From: JAEZAA01 sp964514485
Lineage (GTDB): Bacteria > Pseudomonadota > Gammaproteobacteria > Pseudomonadales > Oleiphilaceae
Direction of reading: 5' to 3'
NCBI GenBank assembly: GCA_964514485.1
Contig: CAZEWG010000002.1
Span: 62,001-126,000, forward strand
DNA: 64,000 bases
In this document: positions 1-7,894 of the stretch, one piece after another
Numbering within the stretch: position 1 is the first letter of the stretch
Layout: every line of letters starts with the position of its first letter
Translations under genes and position numbers: made by a program
The notes under the pieces: model-generated
The model's database searches: none
The model's input: only the letters and a program-made list of their open reading frames with translations
Told to the model about the DNA's origin: nothing

Positions 1-189
1 GCCATTATCCGGGCGACGGGGAAGTACATCTTCGTGAACCGCACCGGGGTCAAAGTGGCGGAAAAGACCCGGGAAGGGTTGGCGCTTGAGCTGCGCGAAG
101 GCCAGATCAGCCTGCTGGATGACGGTCTGCTGTTTGACCGTGCCCTGGAGGCGGTCATTGGCAATCTGAGAAATAGCCAACGCAGCTGA
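1..189 (+). CDS. DUF1631 family protein, C-terminal fragment
   Basis: The window opens inside a gene in frame 1; only its last 62 residues and the TGA stop are present. The tail carries the segments FVNRTGVKVAEKTREGLA and LLDDGLLFDRALEAVI, which I recognise as the conserved end of DUF1631 proteins, large gammaproteobacterial proteins of unknown biochemical role. In pseudomonads a DUF1631 gene lies next to ampD-ampE, and the same neighbours follow here, which supports the call. The 5' part lies outside the window, so nothing can be said about its start or its full domain layout. Confidence 0.7.
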   Translation, partial: AIIRATGKYIFVNRTGVKVAEKTREGLALELREGQISLLDDGLLFDRALEAVIGNLRNSQRS

Positions 190-297
190 CCTCGGTGGGT
201 TTAACAGGGGGGCTCCGGGTAGCGGGGAGATCGGCTGCCCGGTGAGCCTGGGCTGAGGTGGATTGGATGCTTCACTTGTCATTCAGGATCGAAATCA

Positions 298-705
298 GTG
301 ATTGAGGGAAACAAACGGACAGTTATCAAGCTCATCCAATTGGTCTGGAACCAGGGCAATCATGCGCTGGTTCGGCCGCTGCTCGATGTTGGCTTCGTCT
401 ACCAGGGCTCATTGAGCCCGGCTCCGATGAATGCCCAGGAGTTTCTCGATCATGCCCGCGCGGTGCGGGAGTCGGTGGCGGACTTTCATGTCGCCATTGA
501 GGAAGTGGTCGCCGAGAACGACAGCGTGGTGACATTTTCCAGCTTGACCGGGCAACTCCTGCAGCCCGTGTTTGGCTTGCAGCCTTCTGACCGGGTGGTT
601 TCCCTGCCGGTGGTGTCTATTTATCATCTGCGACATGGCCGGGTCCGGGATTTAACCACCCTGTATGATGTCCAGGCGATCAAGCGCCAGCTTGGACTGC
701 TCTAA
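298..705 (+). CDS. SnoaL/NTF2-like ester cyclase-type protein
   Basis: A 135-residue protein with the length and pattern of the SnoaL-like polyketide-cyclase branch of the NTF2 fold: an N-terminal helix with LIQLVWNQGN, then alternating strands and a late YHLRHGRVRDL segment typical of the final hairpin. Members are small cone-shaped barrels with a pocket, some acting as cyclases or isomerases, most without known substrate. The start is GTG at 298 with AGGA nine bases upstream. The gene stands alone between a DUF1631 gene and ampD, and no substrate can be inferred from the context. Family call is fairly firm; function is open. Confidence 0.6.
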   Translation: MIEGNKRTVIKLIQLVWNQGNHALVRPLLDVGFVYQGSLSPAPMNAQEFLDHARAVRESVADFHVAIEEVVAENDSVVTFSSLTGQLLQPVFGLQPSDRVVSLPVVSIYHLRHGRVRDLTTLYDVQAIKRQLGLL

Positions 706-947
706 TTCCCATCTTTTCCAGTCTATCCATTTCTTCGTTTCGCCTTGGCAAGCTGGTCGCTTGTCCGTTGCCGGCCTGGGGGCTGATTGGCGCTTTCAGA
801 ATGGAGACGCCACGCCGGGACAGCTCGTTCAGAGCAGGCTATTCTAAAGCTGGCTGTTTTTGCTGGTAAACTCGCGGTGTTGGTAACAACCAGCGGGGCC
901 GGTATGATAAAACCCGGCCGGATGACCCAAAAGGTGCGCCATAACCG

Positions 948-1526
948 ATGATTCTGATAAACCAAATTGACCAGGGCTGGCTGGCGGGCGCCTTGCGCAG
1001 ACCCTCGCCCAATTACAATGCCCGGCCCGATCCGAACGATCTGAGCCTGTTGGTCATTCACAATATCAGCCTGCCCCCGGGCCGCTTCGGCGGGTTGCAG
1101 GTGGAACAGTTATTCTGCAACTGTCTGGATTGGAACGAGCATCCGTTTTTTGCAACGATCCAGGGGCTGGAAGTCTCGTCCCATCTGTTTATTCGCCGGG
1201 ATGGTGAAGTCGTCCAGTTCGTGCCATTTCATGAGCGGGCCTGGCATGCGGGGCGCTCGGAGTTTGAAGGACGCAGTGGTTGTAATGACTTTTCCATCGG
1301 CATTGAGCTGGAGGGCACGGACGATACTCCCTATGAACAGGTTCAATATGACCAGCTGGTGCAGGTGACCTGCACCCTGATGCGGGCCTACCCGGCTATT
1401 ACCCTGGACCGGATTGTCGGTCACAGTGACATTGCACCGGGTCGCAAGACTGATCCCGGCCCTTATTTTGATTGGGATTATTACCGCGCGGCGGTTGAAC
1501 GCAGCCTGGCGCCCATCTCGATTTGA
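948..1526 (+). CDS. ampD: 1,6-anhydro-N-acetylmuramyl-L-alanine amidase AmpD
   Basis: A cytoplasmic zinc amidase of peptidoglycan recycling that cleaves the stem peptide from anhydro-MurNAc and so keeps the AmpR-inducing muropeptides low. The 192-residue length matches AmpD. The amidase_2 fold is visible: a zinc His in LLVIHNIS near residue 34, the catalytic Glu region in SIGIELEGTD, and the C-terminal GHSDIAPGRKTDPGP that supplies the second His and the Asp ligand. No signal peptide is present, as expected. ampE follows after 13 bases, the classical ampDE arrangement. Start ATG at 948 gives the normal N-terminus. Confidence 0.95.
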   Translation: MILINQIDQGWLAGALRRPSPNYNARPDPNDLSLLVIHNISLPPGRFGGLQVEQLFCNCLDWNEHPFFATIQGLEVSSHLFIRRDGEVVQFVPFHERAWHAGRSEFEGRSGCNDFSIGIELEGTDDTPYEQVQYDQLVQVTCTLMRAYPAITLDRIVGHSDIAPGRKTDPGPYFDWDYYRAAVERSLAPISI

Positions 1527-1539
1527 AGAGAGCTTTCTG

Positions 1540-2412
1540 ATGCAGTTTGTATTACTTCTCGTCACCTATGTGATTCAGCGACGGTTCTATCTGGGCCTGG
1601 GGCGGCAACTGGACGATTGGGCGCTGCGCCTGCAGCATTGGTTGAAGCATAGCTTGCCTGCCTCGCTCTCTGACGGCTGGTGGCTCTTAGGGGCGGCCGT
1701 GGTGGGGCCGGTGCTGGGATTGGGTCTGGTCAGCCTGCTGATTCAGGATTGGCTGTTTGGCCTGGCTTACCTGTTTTTGCAGCTCTTTATTCTGTTTTTG
1801 ACCTTGGGCAGTCCGTTGCAAAAAGAGCAGTTCAACGCCTATCTGGAAGCCTGGCGTGCCCAGAACTATGAAGCGGCCTATCGCTATGCGCGGGAGATGG
1901 GCTATGTGCCGGATGAACCGCTACGGGATAAGGCCCAACTGCACTGGTTGGTGTGGCAGGCATTTCTGGAGCAGACCTTCACCCGCTACTTTAGTGTCTT
2001 TTTCTGGTTTCTGGCGCTGGGAGCGGTGGGGGCTTTGGCCACCCGGCTGATTAGTCAGGCCGCCCAGGCTGGTCAAACCAAGCCGCTACGAGCGGTTGCC
2101 GCCCGGGTGGATCATTGGGTGCAGTGGATTCCCAGCCGATTGCTGGCGCTGACGTTTGCCCTGGTCGGCAACTTTGTAGACGCCGTGCGCGCCAGTCTGA
2201 ATGAGATGATTGACCCCGCGGGCCAAGCCCCCCGAGTGCTACAACAGGCCGCCGCCGGAGCCTTGGGCCTGCGGGATTTGCCCGCGAAGGGTAAGCCGGT
2301 ATTCCAGGACCCACAGGCCCAGAGCCTTTTGAGCTTGCGGGATCTGCTCAACCGCAGTGTGCTGGTGTGGTTTATGGTGATGGCGGCGTTGGTGCTGTTT
2401 GGAAGCTGGTAA
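1540..2412 (+). CDS. ampE: AmpE inner-membrane signalling protein
   Basis: A 290-residue multi-spanning inner membrane protein of the AmpE family, linked to beta-lactamase induction and of unclear molecular role. The open frame extends upstream into ampD, but ATG at 1540 gives the family start (MQFVLLLVTYVIQRRFYLG) and is preceded by GAAGAGAG, so I use that. Hydrophobic segments lie near residues 45-100, 145-175 and at the very C-terminus (WFMVMAALVLFGSW). A conserved inner part with LPASLSDGW and ARxMGY is seen. It is probably co-transcribed with ampD and ends at a perfect stem-loop shared with convergent syd. Confidence 0.88.
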   Translation: MQFVLLLVTYVIQRRFYLGLGRQLDDWALRLQHWLKHSLPASLSDGWWLLGAAVVGPVLGLGLVSLLIQDWLFGLAYLFLQLFILFLTLGSPLQKEQFNAYLEAWRAQNYEAAYRYAREMGYVPDEPLRDKAQLHWLVWQAFLEQTFTRYFSVFFWFLALGAVGALATRLISQAAQAGQTKPLRAVAARVDHWVQWIPSRLLALTFALVGNFVDAVRASLNEMIDPAGQAPRVLQQAAAGALGLRDLPAKGKPVFQDPQAQSLLSLRDLLNRSVLVWFMVMAALVLFGSW

Positions 2413-2437
2413 TGGCTTTCAGACCCGCTGAAAGCCA
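2413..2437. terminator. Stem-loop between convergent ampE and syd
   Basis: A perfect 10-bp stem, TGGCTTTCAG paired with CTGAAAGCCA around a 5-base ACCCG loop, begins directly after the ampE stop and ends 10 bases before the syd stop. There is no clear T tract, so it is a plausible bidirectional terminator or mRNA 3' end, not a textbook one. Confidence 0.55.
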
Positions 2438-2446
2438 GAGCGACTC

Positions 2447-3016
2447 CTAGAACTCCCCATAGGGTCTGAGATTGGGGCGGAGCTGACGCAGGAAGTTCTC
2501 CAGGCTGTCGCAGAGGACTTCATCCTTGCGCCGTCGCCCCGGCTGTTCGCGCTGAACCACACCCCGGTCGTTGTCGATACTGATCACCTTCTCATCTTGC
2601 TGGATGCCGATAAAAAAGCTCAGTGGGCTGCGCTGCTTGAGGCGCACAAACGCATGTCCCAGCTGGTTTTGCTTTAACAGTTCCAGATCCTCCGGGTTCC
2701 AGACCTGGATCAGTCCGATTTCTCCCCACGGACTGTCGACTCGGATACCATCGGCCCAGAGGCTGCCGTAAAAGGTGCGGATATCCGGATGCACCGCAAT
2801 CTCCAGGCCTTTTTCCACTTCGGGCAGGGGCTGTTCGTCCTCCCGCTCCGCCGGTAGCCAGTAGGTGCGTTCCTGGTGCCGGTCCACCTGTTGGATACAG
2901 GGGGAGTCCCAGTCTTCCTGCCAGGGGCTGAAAGGCAGTGAACCATGTTGTGCTTGAAACTGTTGCACGTAATCTTGGTAGAGGTTGCGAAGTGCCAACT
3001 GCACGCCTTTATTCAC
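2447..3016 (-). CDS. syd: SecY-interacting protein Syd
   Basis: A 189-residue soluble acidic protein that matches Syd, a cytoplasmic protein that binds SecY and appears to monitor assembly of the SecYEG translocon. The family features I see are the N-terminal ALRNLYQDYVQQFQ, the central FYGSLWADGI and IGLIQVWNPEDLELLKQN stretches, and the C-terminal VISIDNDRG followed by a basic/acidic tail with LENFLRQLRP. There are no membrane segments. The gene lies 42 bases downstream of mak on the same strand, so the two may be transcribed together. Confidence 0.9.
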   Translation of the reverse strand: MNKGVQLALRNLYQDYVQQFQAQHGSLPFSPWQEDWDSPCIQQVDRHQERTYWLPAEREDEQPLPEVEKGLEIAVHPDIRTFYGSLWADGIRVDSPWGEIGLIQVWNPEDLELLKQNQLGHAFVRLKQRSPLSFFIGIQQDEKVISIDNDRGVVQREQPGRRRKDEVLCDSLENFLRQLRPNLRPYGEF

Positions 3017-3058
3017 AATGAATCCTTTGCTGATACCTGTTGGTTTGAAGAGGGAGGC

Positions 3059-3964
3059 TCAATGGCCCGGCCATAACCAGGCCGCACCCCGCACGCCACT
3101 GGAGTCGCCGTGTTTGGCTGGTACCAGACGGGTGTTGACCTGGTCTGAAAAAATGTACTGTCCCCAGCGCTTGGGAACCTCGGTATAGAGAAGTTCGAGG
3201 TTGGACATGCCGCCGCCCAGAACGATCACTTCCGGGTCGACGATATTGATCACCGTGGCGAGAGCCCGTGCGAGACGGCCCAGGTAATCCTCCAGGCAAA
3301 GAGAGGCGTGGCGATCATCCAAGGCTGCCCGCTGGACAATATCCGCCGGGCTCAGGCTGATTCCGGTACGCTCTTGGTAGGTTCGGGAAAAACCGGGGCC
3401 GGACAGCCAGGTCTCGATGCAACCCTGTTTGCCACAGTAACAGGCAGAGGACTGTTCGTCGGGGTGTTTGGGCCAGGGCAGGGGGTTGTGTCCCCATTCT
3501 CCGGCAATGGCGTTGGGGCCGGAAACCAGCCCGCCATGAATCACCAAGCCGCCACCGACCCCGGTTCCAAGGATGACGCCAAACAGGCTGGCGGCCCCTT
3601 GACCGGCACCATCGGAATATTCCGACCAGGCAAAGCAGTCCGCATCGTTGGCGATCCGCACCGGGCGGTCCAGGGCTCGTTCCAGATCACCTTTCAGATC
3701 CTGCCCGATCAGGCACACGCTGTTGGCATTCTTCACCCGGCCATGATCCGGTGAGAGCGTGCCGGGAATTCCCAGGCCGACAGTCCCTGGGCTGCCCAAT
3801 TGAGCTTCAGTGTGGCGGATCAACTCCAGGATCGCCTGCAGCATGAGCTGGTAGTCATGACTGGGGCTGGCGATGCGTTGGCGAAGCAGGGGAGTCCCTT
3901 GATCATCCAGAGCGATGATCTCGATTTTGGTGCCGCCGACATCAATACCTAGTCTTACGTTCAT
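3059..3964 (-). CDS. mak: ROK-family fructokinase (Mak type)
   Basis: A 301-residue ROK sugar kinase. The N-terminal phosphate motif GIDVGGTKIE, the sugar-binding GNDAD-like IANDADCF, the EWGHNPLPWP segment, and the zinc-binding CYCGKQGCIETW cluster are all present, and the C-terminal LGGGMSNLELLY and KHGDSSGVRGAAWLWP closely follow the Escherichia coli Mak (YajF) pattern. Mak phosphorylates fructose, and weakly other hexoses, using ATP in the cytoplasm. The neighbours do not form a sugar pathway. Divergent from the chemoreceptor gene across a 188-base region holding a palindrome at 4036. Confidence 0.85.
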   Translation of the reverse strand: MNVRLGIDVGGTKIEIIALDDQGTPLLRQRIASPSHDYQLMLQAILELIRHTEAQLGSPGTVGLGIPGTLSPDHGRVKNANSVCLIGQDLKGDLERALDRPVRIANDADCFAWSEYSDGAGQGAASLFGVILGTGVGGGLVIHGGLVSGPNAIAGEWGHNPLPWPKHPDEQSSACYCGKQGCIETWLSGPGFSRTYQERTGISLSPADIVQRAALDDRHASLCLEDYLGRLARALATVINIVDPEVIVLGGGMSNLELLYTEVPKRWGQYIFSDQVNTRLVPAKHGDSSGVRGAAWLWPGH

Positions 3965-4035
3965 CGATTCCCCATCGGATGCAAACAGACATCATACCCC
4001 ATTGATTGCGTGGAAAAAGTCGGCTCCCTGGTTGA

Positions 4036-4061
4036 GTGTCACATTTATGCTATTGTGACAC
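4036..4061. promoter_or_regulatory. 26-bp inverted repeat, candidate operator
   Basis: GTGTCACA and TGTGACAC form a perfect 8-bp inverted repeat separated by 10 bases, in the divergent region between mak and the chemoreceptor gene. A TACAAT hexamer that could serve as a -10 for the chemoreceptor gene lies at 4086-4091, but no convincing -35 is placed for it. The arms are the inverse orientation of a CRP site, so CRP is not an obvious match. Regulator unknown. Confidence 0.4.
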
Positions 4062-4152
4062 ACGTCGCCATCTCCTAACTTCGACTACAATGAGTATGGG
4101 CAGGTGTTCACTTTTTCTGCCGAATTATTATAAGAACAGCGAGGAGCAAGTT

Positions 4153-6183
4153 GTGAAAAGTATCCTGTTGCCGGCAATCGCACTGATGAATCGGCTGAAG
4201 CTGGTTTACAAGTTTTCATTGATTAGTGTTCTGTTTTTGTTGCCGATTATCGCGCTGGGCTACAGTCTGGTGAGCCAGATGATTGAGGATATTTATCAGA
4301 TCGAGCGCGAGGCGGAAGGGCTTCAGGCGCTTGAAACCGCGACCAGTCTGTTGAAGGAGTCGGGCAAGTATCGGGATTTCCGGGCGGTGGCCAGAATCCG
4401 CGGGATTCCTGAGCTGGAAGACGCTTCTTTGCGTCAGCGGGCACAGGTAGGCGTCTTGTTGGAAGAGCTGGCCGCCTTGCCCCTGTCCTTTGATGTCAAT
4501 GGGGATCTGCAGGGGCAGATTACGGTGTTGCAGGAAGACTGGCGCAAGCTCATCGTGGAGGACATCAACCAGCTGAGGGTCCACGCACAATTCACCTATT
4601 ACGATGAGTATGTGCGTAAGGTGCACGCGCTGGTGACCAGTATTGCCCAGATTTCCGGCCTGACTCAGGACAACTCCAGTGATGTCCAGCTGCTGCAGGA
4701 GCTGTCCAGTAAAAACCTGATGGCGGCGGTGGATGCGATTAGCCATGCCCGCAGCGTAGGGATCTTCGCCCTGTTTGAAACCCGCCTGGACGCGGAGACC
4801 AGTGACGCCATCAATGCGATCTATGATCAGCTGACGGCCATTGAAACCGCCTGGGCTCCGGTTCTGGATGTGGTCGCCGGCCGTGGCGGGCAAATGGGAG
4901 GCGGCCTGGGTAAAAGTCTGGAGCAAGTCCGCCCGGTGGTACTGGATGCCCGTGACTTTCTCGATGAAAACGTCATTGTTCCCATCGTGATGGACATGCC
5001 CTGGCAGGAATATGAGCAGGCCATGACCCAGCACCTGGAACGCCTTTACAGTTTCAATGGCGAGTTGCTGTCCACCATTGAGCAATTGCTGCAGTCGCGC
5101 CTGGAAGAGCAATATGCCGGCATGTATACCATTTTTGTGGTGCAGGGGATTTTGCTGTTAATCATCGTGTATCTCTACATGGGCTTTTTTGTCTCGGTGC
5201 GGACCACCATTGGCGGCTTTGCCGGGGCGGCCCGGCAGATGGCCGAGGGAGACCTGACGGTACGCCTGCCCCAGGATAGCAAGGATGAGCTGGGGGAGCT
5301 GAGCGTGGCCTTCAACCATATGGCCGACAAGATTCAGCAACTGCTTCATTCGGTCCGGGGTACGGTGGGTGAGGTGGCCTTGCAGGCCGATCGGGTGAAC
5401 GATACTGCTTTATCCAGCAGTCAGGCGTCCCAGAACCAGCTCCAGGAGACCCGCCAGATCACGGAGTCCATGCACCAGATGGTGACGGCGGTTCAGGAGA
5501 TTGCCGGCAGCTCCCAAGCCGCCACCGATGCGGCCAACCAAGCGGATCTTGAAGCCCGTAACGGCAAGGCCATGGTGGACGAGACCCTGCTCACCATTCA
5601 TCGCCTGGCCGATCAGATTGAAAACTCGGCTTCCACCATCGCCAAGGTGGATCAGGATAGCCAGGCCATTAGCCAGGTGGTGGTGGAAATCCGGGCGATT
5701 GCCGAGCAGACCAACCTGTTGGCCTTGAACGCGGCCATTGAAGCCGCCCGGGCGGGTGAACAGGGCCGTGGGTTTGCGGTGGTGGCCGATGAGGTGAGAA
5801 CCCTCTCCCAGCGTACCCAGAAGTCCACGGAAGACATCGAGAAGATGATCGAGCGTCTGCAAGAGGGTGTGCAGGAAGCGGTGCACTCCATGAAGAGCTC
5901 CCACCAGGTCACCAATGACAGTGTGACACAGTCACAAAAGGTGGCCGACGCCCTGAATCATATCGTCGAGGCGGTCTCCACCATTGTGGATATGAGCCAC
6001 CAGATCGCCCAGACGGCGGAGGAGCAAAGCGCCGTGGCACGAACCATCGATGCCAACGTGTCGCAGATCTCCACCTTGGGCCAGAAGACTGCTGGCGACG
6101 CTCAGGATACCCTGGGGGCGAGCAAGGAGCTGGCGGCTCTGACGGACTCCCTGCGCCAGCTGGTCAATGCCTTCAAGGTCTGA
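4153..6183 (+). CDS. Methyl-accepting chemotaxis protein
   Basis: A transmembrane chemoreceptor of about 676 residues. I choose the GTG at 4153 because GAGGAG sits six bases upstream and the protein then starts just before the first membrane helix (SLISVLFLLPIIALGYSLV). A periplasmic sensing region of about 280 residues, helical and without a recognised ligand pocket, follows. The second membrane helix is near residues 324-350, then HAMP (about 350-405) and the cytoplasmic signalling domain, whose hairpin tip reads AEQTNLLALNAAIEAARAGE around 516-535. It would signal to CheA/CheW; the ligand is unknown. A strong terminator follows at 6208. Confidence 0.92.
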   Translation: MKSILLPAIALMNRLKLVYKFSLISVLFLLPIIALGYSLVSQMIEDIYQIEREAEGLQALETATSLLKESGKYRDFRAVARIRGIPELEDASLRQRAQVGVLLEELAALPLSFDVNGDLQGQITVLQEDWRKLIVEDINQLRVHAQFTYYDEYVRKVHALVTSIAQISGLTQDNSSDVQLLQELSSKNLMAAVDAISHARSVGIFALFETRLDAETSDAINAIYDQLTAIETAWAPVLDVVAGRGGQMGGGLGKSLEQVRPVVLDARDFLDENVIVPIVMDMPWQEYEQAMTQHLERLYSFNGELLSTIEQLLQSRLEEQYAGMYTIFVVQGILLLIIVYLYMGFFVSVRTTIGGFAGAARQMAEGDLTVRLPQDSKDELGELSVAFNHMADKIQQLLHSVRGTVGEVALQADRVNDTALSSSQASQNQLQETRQITESMHQMVTAVQEIAGSSQAATDAANQADLEARNGKAMVDETLLTIHRLADQIENSASTIAKVDQDSQAISQVVVEIRAIAEQTNLLALNAAIEAARAGEQGRGFAVVADEVRTLSQRTQKSTEDIEKMIERLQEGVQEAVHSMKSSHQVTNDSVTQSQKVADALNHIVEAVSTIVDMSHQIAQTAEEQSAVARTIDANVSQISTLGQKTAGDAQDTLGASKELAALTDSLRQLVNAFKV

Positions 6184-6207
6184 TCAGCGTCAAGTGGGGC
6201 ATGAAAC

Positions 6208-6234
6208 AAAGGCGGGCTGGTCCCGCCTTTTTTT
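6208..6234. terminator. Rho-independent terminator after the chemoreceptor gene
   Basis: AAAGGCGGG pairs with CCCGCCTTT around a CTGGT loop and runs into a T tract. It sits between the chemoreceptor stop and the convergent cobalamin adenosyltransferase gene and can act in both directions because the stem ends are A/T runs. Confidence 0.85.
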
Positions 6235-6245
6235 GTGGGTCGGGG

Positions 6246-6809
6246 TTAGCTCTTGGAGGTCGGCTCGGAACGTTCCCAGAGGATCTCCTGGCCACCATCG
6301 CGACGGGCCAGAACGCGGGCGCAGACGAACAGCAGATCGGACAGGCGATTCAGGTAAATATTGCCCTGGGGGTTGATCTGCTCATTTTGCGCCACGCCCA
6401 CCATCACCCGTTCGGCCCGCCGACAAATGCTGCGGGCCAGATGGCAGTAGGCGGCGGCCTTGCTTCCGCCGGGCAGGATAAAGTTCTTCAGGGGCGGCAG
6501 CTCGGTATTGAGTTCATCGAGCCAGGATTCCAGACGCAACACATGGCTTTCGGAAATGATCTGGTAGCCGGGAATGGACAGTTCACCGCCCAGGTCGAAC
6601 AGGTCGTTCTGGATCCATTTCAATGGAGAGGTCAGCGCATCTTCTGGTTTGAGTTCGGCCAGTAGGACGCCGACCGCGCTGTTGAGTTCATCAACGGTAC
6701 CAATCGCTTCAATCCGCAGAGAATTCTTGGGAACTCGGGAGCCATCGCCCAGGCCTGTGCTGCCCTGGTCACCGGTGCGGGTATAGATCTTGGAGAGGCG
6801 GTTGCCCAT
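6246..6809 (-). CDS. Cob(I)alamin adenosyltransferase, PduO type
   Basis: A 187-residue trimeric PduO/MMAB-type ATP:corrinoid adenosyltransferase, which transfers the adenosyl group of ATP to reduced cobalamin to make coenzyme B12. Visible signatures are the N-terminal IYTRTGDQGSTGLGDG ATP-binding loop, GTVDELNSAVG, and the C-terminal CRRAERVMV and LNRLSDLLFVCAR with the conserved R-x-x-E and S-D-x-L-F residues. Length fits the stand-alone enzyme. No B12 pathway genes lie nearby, so it likely serves salvage. It is downstream of panE on the same strand with a 94-base gap. Confidence 0.92.
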   Translation of the reverse strand: MGNRLSKIYTRTGDQGSTGLGDGSRVPKNSLRIEAIGTVDELNSAVGVLLAELKPEDALTSPLKWIQNDLFDLGGELSIPGYQIISESHVLRLESWLDELNTELPPLKNFILPGGSKAAAYCHLARSICRRAERVMVGVAQNEQINPQGNIYLNRLSDLLFVCARVLARRDGGQEILWERSEPTSKS

Positions 6810-6903
6810 GGGATTTCCTTAATGCGTCGTGGATAGTTAATCGGCTTGGCGCCAGCTTAGGGAATGGGGGCGGGGCTGGCAAGTCATGTGCCTGCTGGGG
6901 CTT

Positions 6904-7830
6904 TTAGGTCTGTGGCGGATGCAGGGCCTGTACCCGTTGCACCAGCTCCTGGTTGATGGGAGCGGCCAGCCCCTGTGCCTCGCTGAAACGAACCAGATAA
7001 CCATTGATCGCATCGATTTCCGTGCGCCGTCCGGCGCGGATATCCTGCAGCATGGAGGAAATATTGGCTGCGGTGCCGGCAATCACGGCCATGACCTGCT
7101 CTTGAAGGGCAGAGGCGGTGGTGGGAAAGCCAGCCCGAGTCATGGCTAGTGCCACCTCTTCGCAAACCCTGGGCAGACGCTCGTTAAAGAAAGGGTGTTG
7201 CGGCAGTTCACCGTTGGGGCAGTTTAGCACCGCGGTAAAGGGGTTGATCGCGCAGTTGATCGCCAGCTTGAGCCAAAGCCTGTGTCGGATCTCGGGCGTG
7301 GCTTGGGTGTTCAGCCCGGCTTCACAGAAGCGGTTCGCCGTCGCTTGGGCCTGGATTAGCGTGGCCTGCTCATTGAAAGGACCGATCCAGGATTGGCCGC
7401 GCCCGGCGTGGATGATTTCATCAGGGCCGCGGCGATTGGCGCCTTCCGTGGTGGTTACTGCATAAAGAGGGTATTGAGCGAATTGGCTTGCCACCGCTTC
7501 CTGGCTACCCAGACCATTTTGCATCAAATAGATGGCCGTATCCGGCGCCAGGCGATGGGCAATGGCGTTGAGGGCGGACAGGGTGTCATAGGATTTGGTG
7601 GCCACCAGCAGATGCCGGATCGGTGGGCCGGAGGCTGCAATGGCTTCAACCGGAAATTCATGGCTCTGGCTGCCGTGCTCGTCCTGCAATTGCAGGGTTC
7701 GCATCGGGGCGGTGAGGGTTCGGGTCAGTAAATGAACCGGCGCCAAGCGGCTCAGGCGAATTGCCCACAGCCCGCCCAAGGCGCCTGCGCCCAGCACATG
7801 CCAGTGTTCATGAAGTGATTGCCGTGCCAT
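6904..7830 (-). CDS. panE: Ketopantoate reductase family (2-dehydropantoate 2-reductase)
   Basis: A roughly 308-residue NADPH-dependent reductase of the PanE/ApbA family, which makes pantoate for coenzyme A. The dinucleotide motif GAGALGGLWAIRL is near the N-terminus; the catalytic Lys region reads VATKSYDT and the C-terminal domain has KLAINCAINPFTAVLNC followed by DIRAGRRTEIDAINGYLV, both strong PanE features. I use the ATG at 7830; an in-frame TTG at 7845 is an alternative. Because PanE paralogues exist with other substrates, the exact reaction is likely but not proven. Confidence 0.83.
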   Translation of the reverse strand: MARQSLHEHWHVLGAGALGGLWAIRLSRLAPVHLLTRTLTAPMRTLQLQDEHGSQSHEFPVEAIAASGPPIRHLLVATKSYDTLSALNAIAHRLAPDTAIYLMQNGLGSQEAVASQFAQYPLYAVTTTEGANRRGPDEIIHAGRGQSWIGPFNEQATLIQAQATANRFCEAGLNTQATPEIRHRLWLKLAINCAINPFTAVLNCPNGELPQHPFFNERLPRVCEEVALAMTRAGFPTTASALQEQVMAVIAGTAANISSMLQDIRAGRRTEIDAINGYLVRFSEAQGLAAPINQELVQRVQALHPPQT

Positions 7831-7842
7831 GAGTGCGTACCG

Positions 7843-7871
7843 CAAGCCCCCGAGGGATGCCCGGGGGCTTG
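7843..7871. terminator. GC-rich stem-loop between valS and panE
   Basis: CAAGCCCCCG pairs perfectly with CGGGGGCTTG around a 9-base loop. It follows the valS stop (minus strand) and overlaps the region just upstream of panE. It lacks a T tract in the minus direction, so it may be a weak terminator or a structure that lowers read-through into panE. Confidence 0.45.
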
Positions 7872-7894
7872 AGTGGTTTGGTTTTCCTGAAGCG

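Noticed and set aside
4216..5112. Minus-strand frame opposite the chemoreceptor sensing domain
   Set aside because: Antisense shadow; no domain or signal.
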